From Litsea cubeba (Eukaryota; Streptophyta; Magnoliopsida; Laurales; Lauraceae): 64,000 nt of DNA. The notes under the pieces are model-generated. The model had not been told where the DNA came from, did not search any database, and saw only the letters and a list, made by a program, of their open reading frames with translations. A program made the position numbers and the translations under genes. Below, one piece after another: positions 11,466 to 24,065 of the stretch. The stretch covers positions 44,326,557 through 44,390,556 of the forward strand of contig CM022946.1 of assembly GCA_012931725.1 (NCBI GenBank), given 5' to 3'. Each line of letters starts with the position of its first letter. The first letter of the stretch is position 1.

Positions 11466-13318
11466 GCTGTATAAATTAAAGCACATAACCATACATTCAA
11501 TGAAAGAATATAAATGACATTAGGGTTTAGTATTCTACCAAATTCATATGGGAATCCTCATAAGCACTGAATTTAGAATACATCGGAATCCCAATCCCTT
11601 AGGGCATGCCTCCTAGGGGAGTGCGTATGTCCTTGGATTGGTGCGGATCAAAGTTCGTCAGAATTGGAATTAAGACTAACTATCCATGATCCCCATCATT
11701 CATTATCATCTAGGTATCTCATACCAAATAATGTATGACTCCCGATTTGCTTTGGTTTCTAAAATACATGAGGCAAATCCTAGGGGATACTACATCATTA
11801 TTTTAGTTAAGTGTGACCCACCAACTAGCATTGCATGACAACCGTTGTGAGCAGCTCCTCCTAGGGGAGTAAGCCCCCACCCCGTCTCACCAACACTATC
11901 CATAGGAGATCCATATCTAGTAACCAGACAAGTAAAAGCCCTCCGAAGGAACGGCCACACTCTTGGTGGCGCGAGGCTAATACTTTCCTTACAATGGACC
12001 TATGGTGGAAAACCATGGGGATTTATCAATTTAAATGCCCCGCTCCCACTTAATATTTTAGAATTGAGGATTTCCTTTTAAGGTATTAGGGCCCACATAT
12101 ATAAATATATGAATCATCAAATCATCTCATGATATGATCCAAGATTGGTTCTAAGTCAAGTTATTTTAAGGAAAGTCCAGTTTCTTAAATTAGTGTTACC
12201 AATGTGTCCATCTCATGGGACATCAACACTAATTAGAACTCTTTCCAAAAATTAATTTGATTTGACCAATATTAGTAACTTGCTATGTTTGGATCAGATT
12301 TGGAAACATTCTAAATAAAGCATTCAACTATAAATAGAAAACGCTAAAATTAGAAACTAGTCCTCTCCTTCACATGGCCCAAGCGGAATAGACTTCTTGG
12401 ACTTCTAGACTTTCCAAAATTTTGGAATTCCTCAAACTCTTTGGGAAACTCCAAAACACCTTTGGCAATCTTCAAACTCTTTGATTTGGAGTCCAACTTC
12501 ACTTTCCTTCTTAGTCTCGGACATCGCCAGAATTTACAAATTTAGAAAATTACATAAATTCCTATGTCTCTACGATGAGACTTACATGATAATCTATTAA
12601 TGGAAATAAAAGGCTCATAGGGAATTTCACCATGCCTTGCCCTAAACCGGGAAAACAAGGAAACCATGATGCCCTTTACAACTTGCCAAAAATAAACATT
12701 CAACCATAAAAGAAAGTAAAAGACTTGTGGGCCATATGGAGAGGACATGATAACCTGCATGTTAGTGTCTCATACTAGTAAAGCAACTCACAAAGTCGGG
12801 TTACCAAACAATAATGGAAAGACAGGATTCCAAATATTGCCACTACTTTGATTCATGCCCCCTACGCAGAGGGGGTCCGGGGGTGTCCCCCGGTGGGGGT
12901 CGAGCTGCCCGGTCAGCTCGCGGGGGCCCAGGGGGCAGCGCCCCCGAAACAAAAACAAAAATTGAGATCCCATATGTCAGTCTGTTCGGTCGACCTACTA
13001 GAGGGTTCGGTCGACCGGCCTCAGTGTCTTCGGTCGACCTGCCACAGGGCTCGGTCAACCTGCCTGACGGAAATCTGCAAGTTGGGTTTTTGTAATTCGT
13101 GTCCAATCATCTCCAAAACTCTTCTGAAGATTTCCAATGGCTTCCTACCATCATTCCATCATTGTTAGACCCTTTTGTGACTATCTAAACATGGACTTAC
13201 TAATTATCCAAGCAAAACCATCAAACTGATCCATACATAGCCCTTGATCTATCCTCTTCGCATCTCATGTAAAGATTAGATCAAGCTTACTGATCTAACA
13301 TGATAAGAGATGAGGTAA
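11466..13318 (-). other. Copia leader with GC-rich hairpin block
   Basis: Non-coding on the - strand between primer-binding site and gag. Bases 12860-12950 form a GC-rich block with several inverted repeats (CCGGGGG/CCCCCGG, GAGCTG/CAGCTC, GGGGGC/GCCCCC). Bases 12985-13065 hold four copies of GGTCGACC spaced about 20-23 bases, the last decayed to GGTCAACC. The rest is AT-rich and featureless. Confidence 0.65.
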
Positions 13319-13331
13319 GGCTCTGATACCA
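13319..13331 (-). promoter_or_regulatory. Copia primer-binding site, initiator-Met tRNA
   Basis: On the - strand TGGTATCAGAGCC lies two bases after the 5' LTR. It is complementary to the 3' end of plant initiator methionine tRNA, the usual primer of copia elements. Confidence 0.92.
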
Positions 13332-13333
13332 AT

Positions 13334-15099
13334 TGTTGGAAATAGGGTGGGCCTCTAGGATAGGTTTCAAAAACTTTTGACCCACTTGACGCAGGGATCA
13401 ACTATCCACAAGGCTATAAAACCCAATCCAAGATCTATGTCCTCAATCTCAGCCATCATGATCAGTAAAACAATTTATCTAGAAGATAAAAACAGCAACA
13501 TATAAGCAACAAATAAATCTACAACATGCAAGGAAGTAGATTATACCTTTGGAGCTCGGTTGTGCTCTAATGGAGAAGTTGCGTCTTTCCTTGATGATGA
13601 AACGCTTTCACTAATCAAATAGGGATCTCCAAGACCTCTTGATCTTCCACGCTATGACCCGTATCAGATTCTCCTTTTCTCAAGAAGATGGTGGGATCTC
13701 CAAGAGAAAACTACTAGGAACTCTAGGGAGGAACTAGAAAGAGAACTAGAAGAGGGAAGAGAAGAAAAACTCGAGCAACACTTGCTCTAGGGGACTTGGG
13801 CGTGAATCCCTAGGTGGATTTATGCATGGGACGTCCAAGGCATCCTCTCCTCTTATTTATAGCTTTTCCAAGTTGCCTCCTCTTTTCTAATTATAATAGA
13901 AGTCTTACTTCCATTAATTAGTAACTTACCATATCATAATTAGAAGTCTCACTTCAAATATGATTAGTATCTTTCTAATTCCTTTCTAATTAAAATAGAA
14001 GTTTCACTTCTACTAAAATTAGTAAGTATACTATTACCACTATTAGAAGTCTCACTTCAAATAGAAATAGTAACTTACCTTTTAGAGTTCTACTAGAATT
14101 AGATACTTTCTAATAATTGGGCTAGCGTGGGGACCACTAGGGATTCCTTAGAAAGCTGGCTCCAACTGGGACTCGCGACCCCACATCTCATGTGTAATCC
14201 GGGCCCACAGTTAATTGCAAATAACTCCACTATATAAATGCAATTGAACTCCAGTCTTAGGAATATTACATAGAAGACCCTAAACTTCCACATTACCACA
14301 AGTAGACCCCTCTATCAATATCCATAGATCAATTGGACCTGTCTTCCAAACTAGATCCATATCTTATTATCCTTGAGTCCCAATTAATTATAATGATCAA
14401 TAGGTACCTTTCCAATTAACTCTTAATCGGAATGGGTGCGCACTTACCAATGATAAATCCATTAATTGGCACAAGGGGATATTAGAGATAGATTCCTTCT
14501 TGACTATTGAATGTTCCCACAGCTCTACTACCATGTACCCAAATCACCGAGGTGTTGACCTACAGTTGGCCTCACTCATTGGTGACTCAAAGCAAATGAA
14601 TAGATAGAAACTTGAGTTCATTAATGTCTCAGGATTGAGAGCCTATTGCTAGGGAATTATGAGAGCAGACCTTAAAATAAAGACAGTGTTTATAAGGTGC
14701 TTCTCATGGTCCTTCAATACATCCAATGTACCAGCACTATGATCCAGAATCTTCCATTTTGATGATCGAGACAAATCACACTATCTCATAGTGATCAAAG
14801 TACTGCAACCTTATCAGTATGAGATGTCCAGTCTCATCACTGGTTGTGATAATATTTAAGTATAAGATTTGTCACACATGTCTCCCGTATGTGGATCTCA
14901 TCCATACACATGTGTTACATCTAATATACTTGTGGACCCCGGTTCATCTCATGAACCATCATGTCATTCGTATTGGTTATGTGCAAATATATAATAAATC
15001 ACCATTCATCTCATGAAAGGAAAGCATGAATATACTGATAAATAAAGAAATTAATCAATTTATTATATCATCTACTGGATTGAGTCCATAAAACTAACA
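13334..15099 (-). repeat. Copia 5' LTR (1766 bp)
   Basis: Same length as 6064-7829 with about eight differences seen by eye (for example at 13572, 14163 and 14873). Followed on the - strand by the primer-binding site. The short open frame near 14819 also occurs at 7549 in the other LTR and is not a gene. Confidence 0.93.
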
Positions 15100-15104
15100 G
15101 AAAG

Positions 15105-18100
15105 GATCAGCCAGACAGCACGTCATCCACTTCAAGATCCTGACGGGAGCTATCGCGGATCAAGATGCACTCAAGATCCGCCTCTTTGCAAGTACCCTAA
15201 AAGGTACGGCCTTCGATTGGTACTCCACTCTGCCGGAGGACTCAATCCAATACTGGGCCATGCTAGAGACACGCTTCCTGACTCACTTCAAAGGTGAGGA
15301 TCACCCCGCTACTATGGCTCAGCTGTGCAGCCTAAAACAGGGGGAGAATGAATTAACATATGACTTCATTCACAAGTGGAAAGCAATGGCATACAAATGC
15401 TCTGATGTATTGCCACAAGCGTCGCTAGTCGACATCTGCCGAAACAACATGAGAGCCAGAATCCGCTCCATGATCATCGGCAACAAATCAAAAAACCTGG
15501 GAGAACTCCTAGAAGCTTCCATGGAAGCTGAAACGGTGATTAAAGACCTCAACAGTCAGAAATCATCAAGAAAAGAGCCAACCGCCATTGCAACCTCTAA
15601 ACCAAAGAAAAAAGAGGTCCTCAATGTGCAGACCAAGTCAGCTCCTCAGCCACCAAAGAAAGCTGAAAACAAAGCTGCTGGTAAGAGACCTGAACTCTCA
15701 GACGCCTTCAAAGAACAAGTAGAGAAGAAATACCCATTTGATGAAGATGTTGATGAAATCTTCGGAGCTCTTGTGGCAAACGGCAAGCTCACCTTGCCTG
15801 AACCAAAAAGACCGGGTGATGTTGGCAAAACCAACGATCCTCGGTACTGTCCATACCACCAGATGATCTCGCATCCTCTCAATCAATGCCTCGTTGTGAG
15901 AGAGAAAATAAATGAGATGTGGAAAAACGGAGTCATCACCTTTGACAAAAACTATGGGTCTTCCTCCGTCAACATGGTGACATGTGGACAAACATCAAAA
16001 TCACCGAAGAAGAAGATCACTACTTCCTTCAAGGTGATAAACTCAATCCAAGCGTCCGAGGAACTGGTTCCTTACCCAACACCAGACGGACAACCGATAT
16101 GGGTACATCCCAATCTCCTGGAAGATGAAAATTGGGAGGTCGTGAAAACAAAGCCTACAGCTCAACAGCGAAGGCAGGCTAGGAAACATCTCCTCAAGCT
16201 CAAACGGCAAGAGAAGACCCAGCCAAAACTAGAGGTCAAAGAAAAGGCAGAGGCTTCCTCTACCGTTTCGCTGGAGGCAACAAAAACATCCCTTCCAGAG
16301 ACTTCAAAGGGGGTAAGAGAATTCACTCTCAGTGATTTCATGCCACCTCAATTCAAAGAAGCCACACAGGACCTATCATACTCTTGCAATTCGGTAGTTG
16401 GATTCTCCATTGATGAATACGAATCCAGCGACACCGATGATGGATTCGAATCCAACTACACAGATGAGTGGGAGGAGTCCCTTGAAACAGGAGAATATCT
16501 CTCCGATGAAGAATGGGTTCCTGAGTCTCATCTTATGCCAGTAATCTGGTATAACCCCCTACAGCCACAAGGATCCTGGTCCGATGATGAAGAAGACCAA
16601 GAGGCTGTACAAGAAAATGCTGCTGACTCAGCACCTCTCATTACTCCAGTGGAAATCAACCATGTTGAGCCACAAAAAGTTGAGGAAGAAGAAGATCCGG
16701 CTCCCATGCCTAATCTTGAAGAATATGCAAGGATCTTGCAGCGACTCGCTCTAGAACAAGAGCAAGAATGCGTCAACGAGCCTCCTCGCAATCCAGAGCC
16801 TGAAGTCCCTGAAGACCACCAGGTACACCCTCCCTTAACTCTTGAAAATGGAGAAAATTGCTGGATAGACGATCCTCTTACATCTGAGGATGAGTCTGAC
16901 TCCGATCAGGTAACGTCTCCCGTCAGAGCTTCCTGTAATGTGATAATTCGGGATTATAGCTCTTCCGAAGCATCGTCTGATGAGAGCACTTACACTCCGG
17001 CGACGCCTAGCAATGTATCTTCTGGAGCCACCTCGTCTCACGTGACTTTCACTGAGATGACACCCTCTCAGGTTTCTTCTCCTGAGACTGTGACTTCAAA
17101 GTTCACACCCTTCCTGACTGAAGAATTCCCAGCCATTAATGCTTGGGATGATGAATTAGTCAACGAAGAAAGGTTGCTGGATGCTGTTCAGGACTTGTTC
17201 CCGGAAAATGCTCCGTGCAACACGATCACTGAGGATGGCAACTCTGCTGCTGATTCATCCTCAGCAAATGAAAAACGACAGCCTCTTGATCCTGAAGACA
17301 ATCTTCCAAACGAAGACCCTTCTCAAGAAGCTCTCGAAGTTGGTAGAGGCACCCGCTCTGGCCGGGGCTACCACAAAAATTACAACCAATCTTCCTTTAC
17401 ATATGTAAATCCTTCGGGAAAAGATGTTGTAACCGCCCCTAGTGGCAACAATGATGAACATGCAGGCCCTAAGGAGGCTTTCAAGTATGACTTGATTGAA
17501 CACTTCAAGCACATACCTGCACGTCTGCACATCCTAGATTTGTTGCGAATGTCTCCGCACACTCGTGATAATCTCATCTCGGAATTACAAAAGCTGAATG
17601 AGGATGTCGACAAACATGCCCCGCAAGTCCTCCAAATTGAAATGGATTACCGGGTCAAAAACTCAGAAGCCTCCTCAAAGGGAGAAAAGAAGAAAACTGA
17701 GGGATCATGCATTGAATGCCTCTCGGTTAAAAAAGCAGCCAGTGCAACCATCGCCTTCACAAAGGATGACCTCCTACTTGGAGAAACCAGGCATAACCAA
17801 CCCCTGTACTTCACAGGGTATATCAAGGAAATGCCTATGCACAGAGTTCAGATCGACCCAGGTTCTGCACTCAACCTCATCTCCACATCGGCTCTTGAAG
17901 AGTTGGGCATCCCACCCAGCAAGCTGAGCCACACATCTGTATCTATCTTTGGATACGATGGGAGTACTCAAAGGCCTATCGGCAAAATTAGGTTCAAGTT
18001 GCAGATCGGTGATCTTATCTTTGAGGTCACAGTGTATGCAATAAAAACCCCTTCATGCTACAACATCCTTCTCGGACGCCCTTGGATCCACGAGAATGGT

Positions 18101-18283
18101 GTTGTCCCTTCAACTCTACATCAATGCATCAAGTTTGTTGGCGACGACGGCATGATACATCGAGTCTTTGCGGACAGAAAACCCTTCAAAGGTAAAGAAG
18201 TCCACTTCGCAGACTCACAGATGTATGAAGGTGAAAAAGAAGAAGAGGAGAAGCACACAGCATCCTTTGCCGAAAATCTCTAG
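15105..18283 (+). CDS. Element A gag continuation and aspartic protease
   Basis: The frame is open from the copia junction to TAG 18281-18283 (first ATG 15260, 1007 codons). It begins with the retrotransposon gag core (FDWYSTLPEDSI and the LTYDFIHKWKAMAYKC segment), then a CPYHQMISHPLNQC motif standing in for a zinc knuckle near 15850. A long acidic Ser/Glu/Pro-rich linker follows (about 16300-17300). The aspartic protease has active site DPGSALNLI (Asp at 17855-17857), a flap-like region and the usual SCYNILLGRPWIH. Gag builds the particle and protease matures it. The terminal TAG is probably a lesion, because the same frame continues open to about 18945. Confidence 0.85.
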
Positions 18284-19077
18284 AAAGATAAAGGCAAAGC
18301 TCCTCAACAATCACCGGAAGAAAACAAACCATCCGGTAAATCTGAAGAGAGCATTCAAACTCCCTTCATCATCTCCCTTAAACCTTCAAAGCCTTTGGTC
18401 ATCACAACTAAAGTGAAGAAGGCAAAGCAAAAGCCTGGGGGCAAATTTGTTGTCTCTTTCGTGTCTATCATGCAAGACACGGACTCGGATTCAAAGCCAG
18501 AAGACGACACATCGTCAAGCCAAGCTGACACTCAGCAAGTTCAGCCTGCTCTCACTCCAATGGAGATAACTTCTGACATAGAAGATCCTACGTCAGCTTC
18601 CTTCGTTGTTCCAGCAACTTCAGCAAAGGAAAAGCCGATCTTCTTCCATGGATCGGATGCTTCTTCATCAAACTCCATGCTTGAACCTTTCCAAAATAAA
18701 GGTATGCCTCAACTATCCTTATATAGTTGTGTGGCACAAGCTATTATGAAGAAAATGGGCGATGACGCTCAAAACCCAGTCGATTTGGGAGAAGGACGCG
18801 GTATTCTCACGCCATTGGGGCCCGTCTTGACCAAAAGCCAGCTGGAAGATTGGAGACTCTACGGCTATGTAGAAAAGTCTTCACACGGGTTAGGGTATGA
18901 TCCCGACACTCCCTTGAGACAGTTGACACAAAGGCTTAAAAGTCAAATACTGACCAAGCCTCAACTTCTCAAGTCCATGAAGACATCGATCTCCCTGGAT
19001 ATCTCTTTGATGAGTCACCTGACAAAGATCCAGGAAGCTCATCCAATTGGCATGACTTCTATGAAAATGAAGAGGAG
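18284..19077 (+). pseudogene. Element A protease-RT linker, broken by TAG and a frameshift
   Basis: After TAG 18281 the protease frame continues in phase through a Lys- and Ser-rich stretch to about 18945. There a single frameshift moves the coding sense to the frame that leads into reverse transcriptase (seen from about 18980). The part between is acidic with repeated Asp/Glu/Ser and has no catalytic domain. Elements of this clade normally encode gag-pol as one polyprotein, so both lesions would stop pol expression from this copy. Confidence 0.7.
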
Positions 19078-19800
19078 TTGTCCGATGGAACAGACGTGTG
19101 GTCTTCTGGCCCAGAAGAACCCTCATCTCCAAAAGAAGTAGCCTACTTCGACCCGGTTTCAACAGGCGATTGGGATCATCTCATAGCAAGCCTTGGGAAA
19201 ATTACCGATCAAGAAGACCCGTGGAAAGGAACAAAACCTTGGTCTGGAAATGCCTTTGAAAACCCAGAAGGTTTCGTTGAGCTGGAAGCCTCCGAAAATA
19301 TTGTGGAGGAACCACCTTCGAACCTTCCAACAGAAGATCCTGTTCAAAAGATAGACTTGGGAACACCAGATAACCCACGTCCTATATTCATAAGCAAGAA
19401 TATAAAGGATGATGAGTTACCCGAGTATATCGCCTTTCTTCGTGAGTTCGTTGATTGCTTTGCATGGTCTTACGCTGAAATGCCTGGCTTAGACCCCAAA
19501 ATAGCAGTTCACAAACTCAATCTTCAAGAAGACATCAAGCCTGTCAAGCAAGGCGAAAAAAGATTCCGTCCAGATGTGATGGATAAAATTGAACAAGAAG
19601 TTCAAAAACTCAAAAGCGTCGGCTTCATCCGTGAGGAACAACATCCTGAATGGTTGGCCAACATTGTCCCCGTGACAAAGAAGAATGGGCAGATCAGGGT
19701 CTGTATTGACTATAGAGACCTGAATGGCGCATGCCCTAAAGATGAATTTCCGCTCCCCATACCAGAGGTAATGATTGATAATACCTGTGGATTCGAGTGA
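19078..19800 (+). pseudogene. Element A reverse transcriptase N-terminal half
   Basis: Open to TGA 19798-19800. Contains the DCFAWSYAEMPGLDP motif that precedes plant gypsy RT, then ANIVPVTKKNGQIRVCIDYRDLN and PLPIPEVMI of the fingers. The TGA falls where relatives have an arginine before the FMDGFSGY catalytic segment, so a CGA to TGA transition (a methylated-CpG type change) is the simple explanation. Downstream continues in the same frame. Confidence 0.85.
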
Positions 19801-20669
19801 ATGACATTCATGGATGGTTTCTCTGGCTACAATCAGATAAAGATGCATCCTGAAGATGAAAAACATACATCTTTTCGGACCCCATTTGGCGTGTATTGCT
19901 ACACTGTCATGCCATTTGGTCTGAAAAATGCTGGTGCCACATATCAGAGGGCTATGATGAAAATATTCCAAGATATGCAGCACAAGACGGTTGAATGTTA
20001 TGTTGATGACCTCGCCGTCAAAAGCAAAAGAAAAGAAGATCATCTCGAAAACCTTCGAGAAGTCTTCCTCCGGCTTCGCAAACACAAACTGCGAATGAAT
20101 CCTTTGAAATGCTTCTTCGGCGTCTCATCGGGTAAGTTCCTCGGATTCTTAGTTCGGAAAGCTGGAATAGAGCTTGACCCCATAAAAGTCAAAGCCATTC
20201 CAGAAATGCCCTCTCCAAGAACCTTGAGAGAACTCAAAGGGCTTCAAGGGAGATTAGCCTACATCAGACGGTTCATCTCCAATCTTTCGGGGAAATGCCG
20301 TCCATTCTCCCGATTGATGAAAAAAGGTGTAAACTTTGTCTGGGATGCTGACTGTGAAGCTGCTTTCCAAGACATCAAGTCATACCTGACAAAACCTCCA
20401 GTGTTAGCTGCTTCTACCACTGGAAAACCATTCATCTTGTACACAAGAGCCCTTGATCACTCTTTGGGAGCTCTGCTTGCGCAAGAAAATGATCAAAGAA
20501 AAGAAGCTGCTCTGTATTACCTCAGCCGCATGCTAGTAGGTGCAGAGCATCGCTACTCTCCAGTCGAAAAAGAATGCCTTGCAGTGATGTTCGCTGTACA
20601 AAAGCTGCGTCACTACTTGCTTTCCAACACAGTATACCTGGTCTCAAGGGTCAACCTCTTGAAGGTCCT
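19801..20669 (+). pseudogene. Element A reverse transcriptase catalytic part and RNase H, cut by solo LTR
   Basis: Continues directly after the TGA. Catalytic residues are present: the Asp of FMDGFSGY just after the stop and YVDD at 19999-20010. The connection domain follows, then the first RNase H (ILYTRALDHSLGALLAQ and the AEHRYSPVEKECLAVMFAVQKLRHYL segment, about 20430-20640). The LTR at 20670 interrupts RNase H. The frame resumes without shift at 24572 when one GTCCT is discounted. Confidence 0.87.
20665..20669. repeat. Target site duplication of solo LTR, left copy (mate 24567-24571)
   Basis: GTCCT flanks both ends of the LTR. The host sequence after the duplication reads TGTCACA, the same seven bases with which the LTR starts, so an 11-base match at the two junctions exceeds the true duplication. 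Confidence 0.85.
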
Positions 20670-22559
20670 TGTCACACCCCGAAACCGGGCCCTGCAGTGA
20701 TCCGACCTTGGGGAGCGAAATTTTGGGATAATTTGAAACTTTTGTTATGTTTCCCAAGATCCGCGTGAATGAGGATAAACAAATTCCATCACGATCAGAG
20801 TATATTTTCGCGGAAGCTACACATGGTGTTACGACTCGGAATCCGTGGCCATCGGGTTCCGTGTCGCACACAACCAACATCATAAAGCCATCAAATAAAC
20901 AGACTGGCATAAATCATACATCAGAGCACACTGAGCTGGTAGTAACAAACTAATTAATTCTCACATATTCAAGTTACAATTAACAAATGTCTTAATTACA
21001 AACCCAAAGAAAAAGGCTGATAAAGCCATACAAAAATATATCCAACTAAACAGAAATACTACCCTCAAAGATTTGATACGAACTCCGGTGCCAAACTTGA
21101 CATCTAGATGATATCAATGGGCAGCCTCTCACGTCAGACCGGCGGTCCCACCGCCTCCTCCGATCAAACACCTAAAAACAGAAAGAGCGGAATCTGGCAC
21201 CAAACAAACAAGGTCAGACACGACGGTCTGGCAAGCAAATAATCAAGTAATATGAAATAAAAGAACATACATAAAACCTGACGAAATCATCGTAAAACCG
21301 AATATAGAGTCTAAACAATAATAACATTAAATCGCGATAAAACGATCGAAAGACCGAACGTAAGTATCAAAACAATAAAAGAACAATCTCAGAAGTACGA
21401 ATGTCTCGAAAGATAGTAGCCCGCATAAAGCATTTAATGGTTGGAAATACCTTTCAAATCCTAAATAATGGCAATAATATGATAAGTGATCGACATCATA
21501 AACATTAACCAATTTAAAGCATCAAGAGTATAAACAACAAAAATCATAAAATAAGGTAATAAACAAATAAAACACTGGCAACCACACATAGCTATATTCT
21601 CCTATTACCGAAGTAACAAGAGCAAACAGAAACGTAGCCACTGAACGTGGTACTAGAAATAGGATCAGAACCGTAGCCATACAAATGGGACCGGCAGATC
21701 AAAAATCAGAACCGTAGCCATACAAATGGGACCGGCAGATAAAACCGTTGCCATGGTCGGTACAGACAGAATCCAAGCTGCAGCTGGCGGACAGATTAAA
21801 GAGCCCAAGCCGGGTGATCAGCCCGACAAGGTGACCTAAGCTTAGTGGTGCCTTTAGGTTTCAAAACTCGAACCGATACAAATCTATCATAATACTAATC
21901 CCTTTGGCTCAGGGGCTCACACTACAAAGCTCCGGCCCCGTCTTGCCTCGAGGTTTCATTTTCAAAATACTAATCTTAACAAAATAATAGTCTCATCGAA
22001 GAAATCCCGAATGTGATAAACCACTCCCATCTCCTTTCAAATCAATTCGGAGAAAGCATACAAATATCCATGGTAAACCGCTCAAATACACATCAAAGTG
22101 ATTTGTATAAAATCATACGATCAATCCTTTCGAATATGGAAGACCCCATGATTTTATAACAAATCACTGATGCTATTTAAATTAGTTTACCCAAGAATAC
22201 AAATACAAATACAAATACAAATACATGTTCTGACTTGAAATGGAATGGATAGTGGAGAATGACTTAATGCCTTGCCAAGGAACCATCTCAATGCACATTT
22301 AACCTTTAAACATTGATTAATAAAAAGTGCGTTTGATGCCAATGAAAATCCATAATATTTAAATGATAAAGTGCGCATTGAGACTCGAACGATTCCCGGG
22401 TAATTTCACATGCACTCATTCTCACATCGTTCCCATTTCACGAATTTCCAAGTATCAAAAGCAATGTCAAAACTCTTAAAAACAGGCCCATAGCTGGCCT
22501 TAAACCGAGCCCAAACAGTCTAAAACTAATCCTGGAATGGCCCACAAAGTATATCTTAA

Positions 22560-22935
22560 AACAGCCCTTGAAAACTAACTTTGAATGGCCCACAAAACTG
22601 ATTTTTAGAACAACCCAAACTAGACCTTTAATGGCCCACAAAACTGATTTTTAGAACAACCCAAACTAGACCTTTAATGGCCCACAAAACTGATTTTTAA
22701 AACAACCCAAACTAGACCTTTAATGGCCCACAAAACAGATTTTTAAAACAGCCCAGAACTAACCTGAACAGGCCCACAAAACAGATTTTAAACACAGCCC
22801 AAAACTAACCTGAACAGGCCCACAAAATAGATTTTTAAACACAGCCCAAAACTAACCTGAACAGGCCCACAAAACAGATTTTTAAACACAGCCCAAAACT
22901 AACCTGAACAGGCCCACAAAATATGTTTTATAGCA
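22560..22935. repeat. Tandem GGCCCACAAAAC units in solo LTR
   Basis: About seven units of roughly 50-57 bases, each with GGCCCACAAAAC followed by a T-run and CAGCCCAAA or CAACCCAAA. The first ones share CTAGACCTTTAAT, the later ones CTAACCTGAACA, showing two rounds of local amplification. Confidence 0.7.
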
Positions 22936-23082
22936 GCCTACTATCAGGCCCCAAAATGACCCAACATCAGGTCTTGAAATGGCCCAAAAGCTGACTTGAA
23001 TCAGGCCCAAGGAAGCCCCAACAATCAGGCCCACAAAATATCCAAACTCGGGCCCGAGCCAGACCCCAGGCTGAGCTGGGCC

Positions 23083-23184
23083 TCGCTCGAGCGAACCCAG
23101 GTCCGCTCGAGCGGAGCCCAGACAGTGTCTGGGTCGCTCGAGCGGCCCAGTGGGTCGCTCGAGCGGACTGGGCCTGCCCAGTCC
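23083..23184. repeat. Cluster of CpG palindromes in solo LTR
   Basis: Four CGCTCGAGCG cores, some extended to 12-base perfect palindromes (23083-23094, 23103-23114). They are interleaved with CCCAGACA/TGTCTGGG and a nine-pair inverted repeat GGACTGGGC/GCCCAGTCC with a two-base loop. A related cluster lies in the other LTR at 35452-35545. Confidence 0.75.
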
Positions 23185-24058
23185 AGCCCGGCAGTGTCTT
23201 CTTCCTTCTTTTTTTTTTCTTTTCCAATTTTTTTTTGAGATCTTTTCCATTCCCAATCTTTCATACAATTTTCCTAGATCCTTTGGGCCCTTCCTTGACC
23301 TTCCAAACTCATCAAATCACCATTCACAAACCATTCTAATTAGCCCAACACAATACTTTTAAAGATCAAAGTTTTTCTCCCTTCCTTTTGAACCCAAACA
23401 CTTAACATGAAGAAGCTAGTTCTCAAGATGACCAAAGTAAAGATAACTTCAAATTCATTATAAAACAAGATCATAAGTGAAATCACATACAACATTCCTC
23501 CATTCAACCAAAAGAAATCTATGAAGCATAAGAAGATTAGAACAAAGCATAAAACATCATGATGTGAAGCAAAGTAAATGAAATCATCATACTAATTGAA
23601 AATCCACTTGCCTTAGACAAGAGAAGATGCAAAACACTCCATGAAGGTCCTCTTATGGCCTCAAGCTCCAAAATTACAAAACCCCCAAAATAGCTCAAAA
23701 GAAACCCTAGAAATCAATCCATTGTAAATCTCCATGAAAACCCATTGCATAAATGACAAAACCCTTCAAAATGGTTTGGAAAACCAAGATTTGGAGAAAG
23801 AAATCCATTGCTCACCTTATAAAAGCTCAAACCAAGAAGAAATGCATGGAAAGGTGGTCTCTCCTAGCTCAAATCTCTTGCAAATGACATTTTTGGAAAG
23901 CTTGGAGAGGGAGGAAGAAGATGGGAAGATCAAATCTCCCTTTAGCATCAAGGAACAAGAGATACATGAGGAGAGAGAAAGGGCTGGGAGAGAAAACCCT
24001 AACTCCCCTTTTTTGTTGCAGGAAATGAAGAATGGGAGAAGAGAAGAGAACCCATTGG

Positions 24059-24065
24059 TTTTATA
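24059..24065 (-). promoter_or_regulatory. TATA box of solo LTR
   Basis: TATAAAA on the - strand, in the same relative position as 34569-34575 in the sister LTR, about 500 bases from the LTR start. Confidence 0.65.

Larger units (their letters stand above)
6064..15099 (-). mobile_element. Ty1/copia element nested in A gag, - strand, probably non-autonomous
   Basis: Read on the - strand: 5' LTR 15099-13334, primer-binding site for initiator-Met tRNA 13331-13319, leader, gag 11465-10530, decayed protease and integrase, decayed reverse transcriptase with YVDD at 8612-8601, RNase H end near 7930, polypurine tract 7841-7830, 3' LTR 7829-6064. I counted about eight differences between the two 1766-bp LTRs, so the insertion is young. 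The pol region nevertheless has many stops and frame changes, while gag is open. That combination suggests it moved using a partner's pol. Confidence 0.93.
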
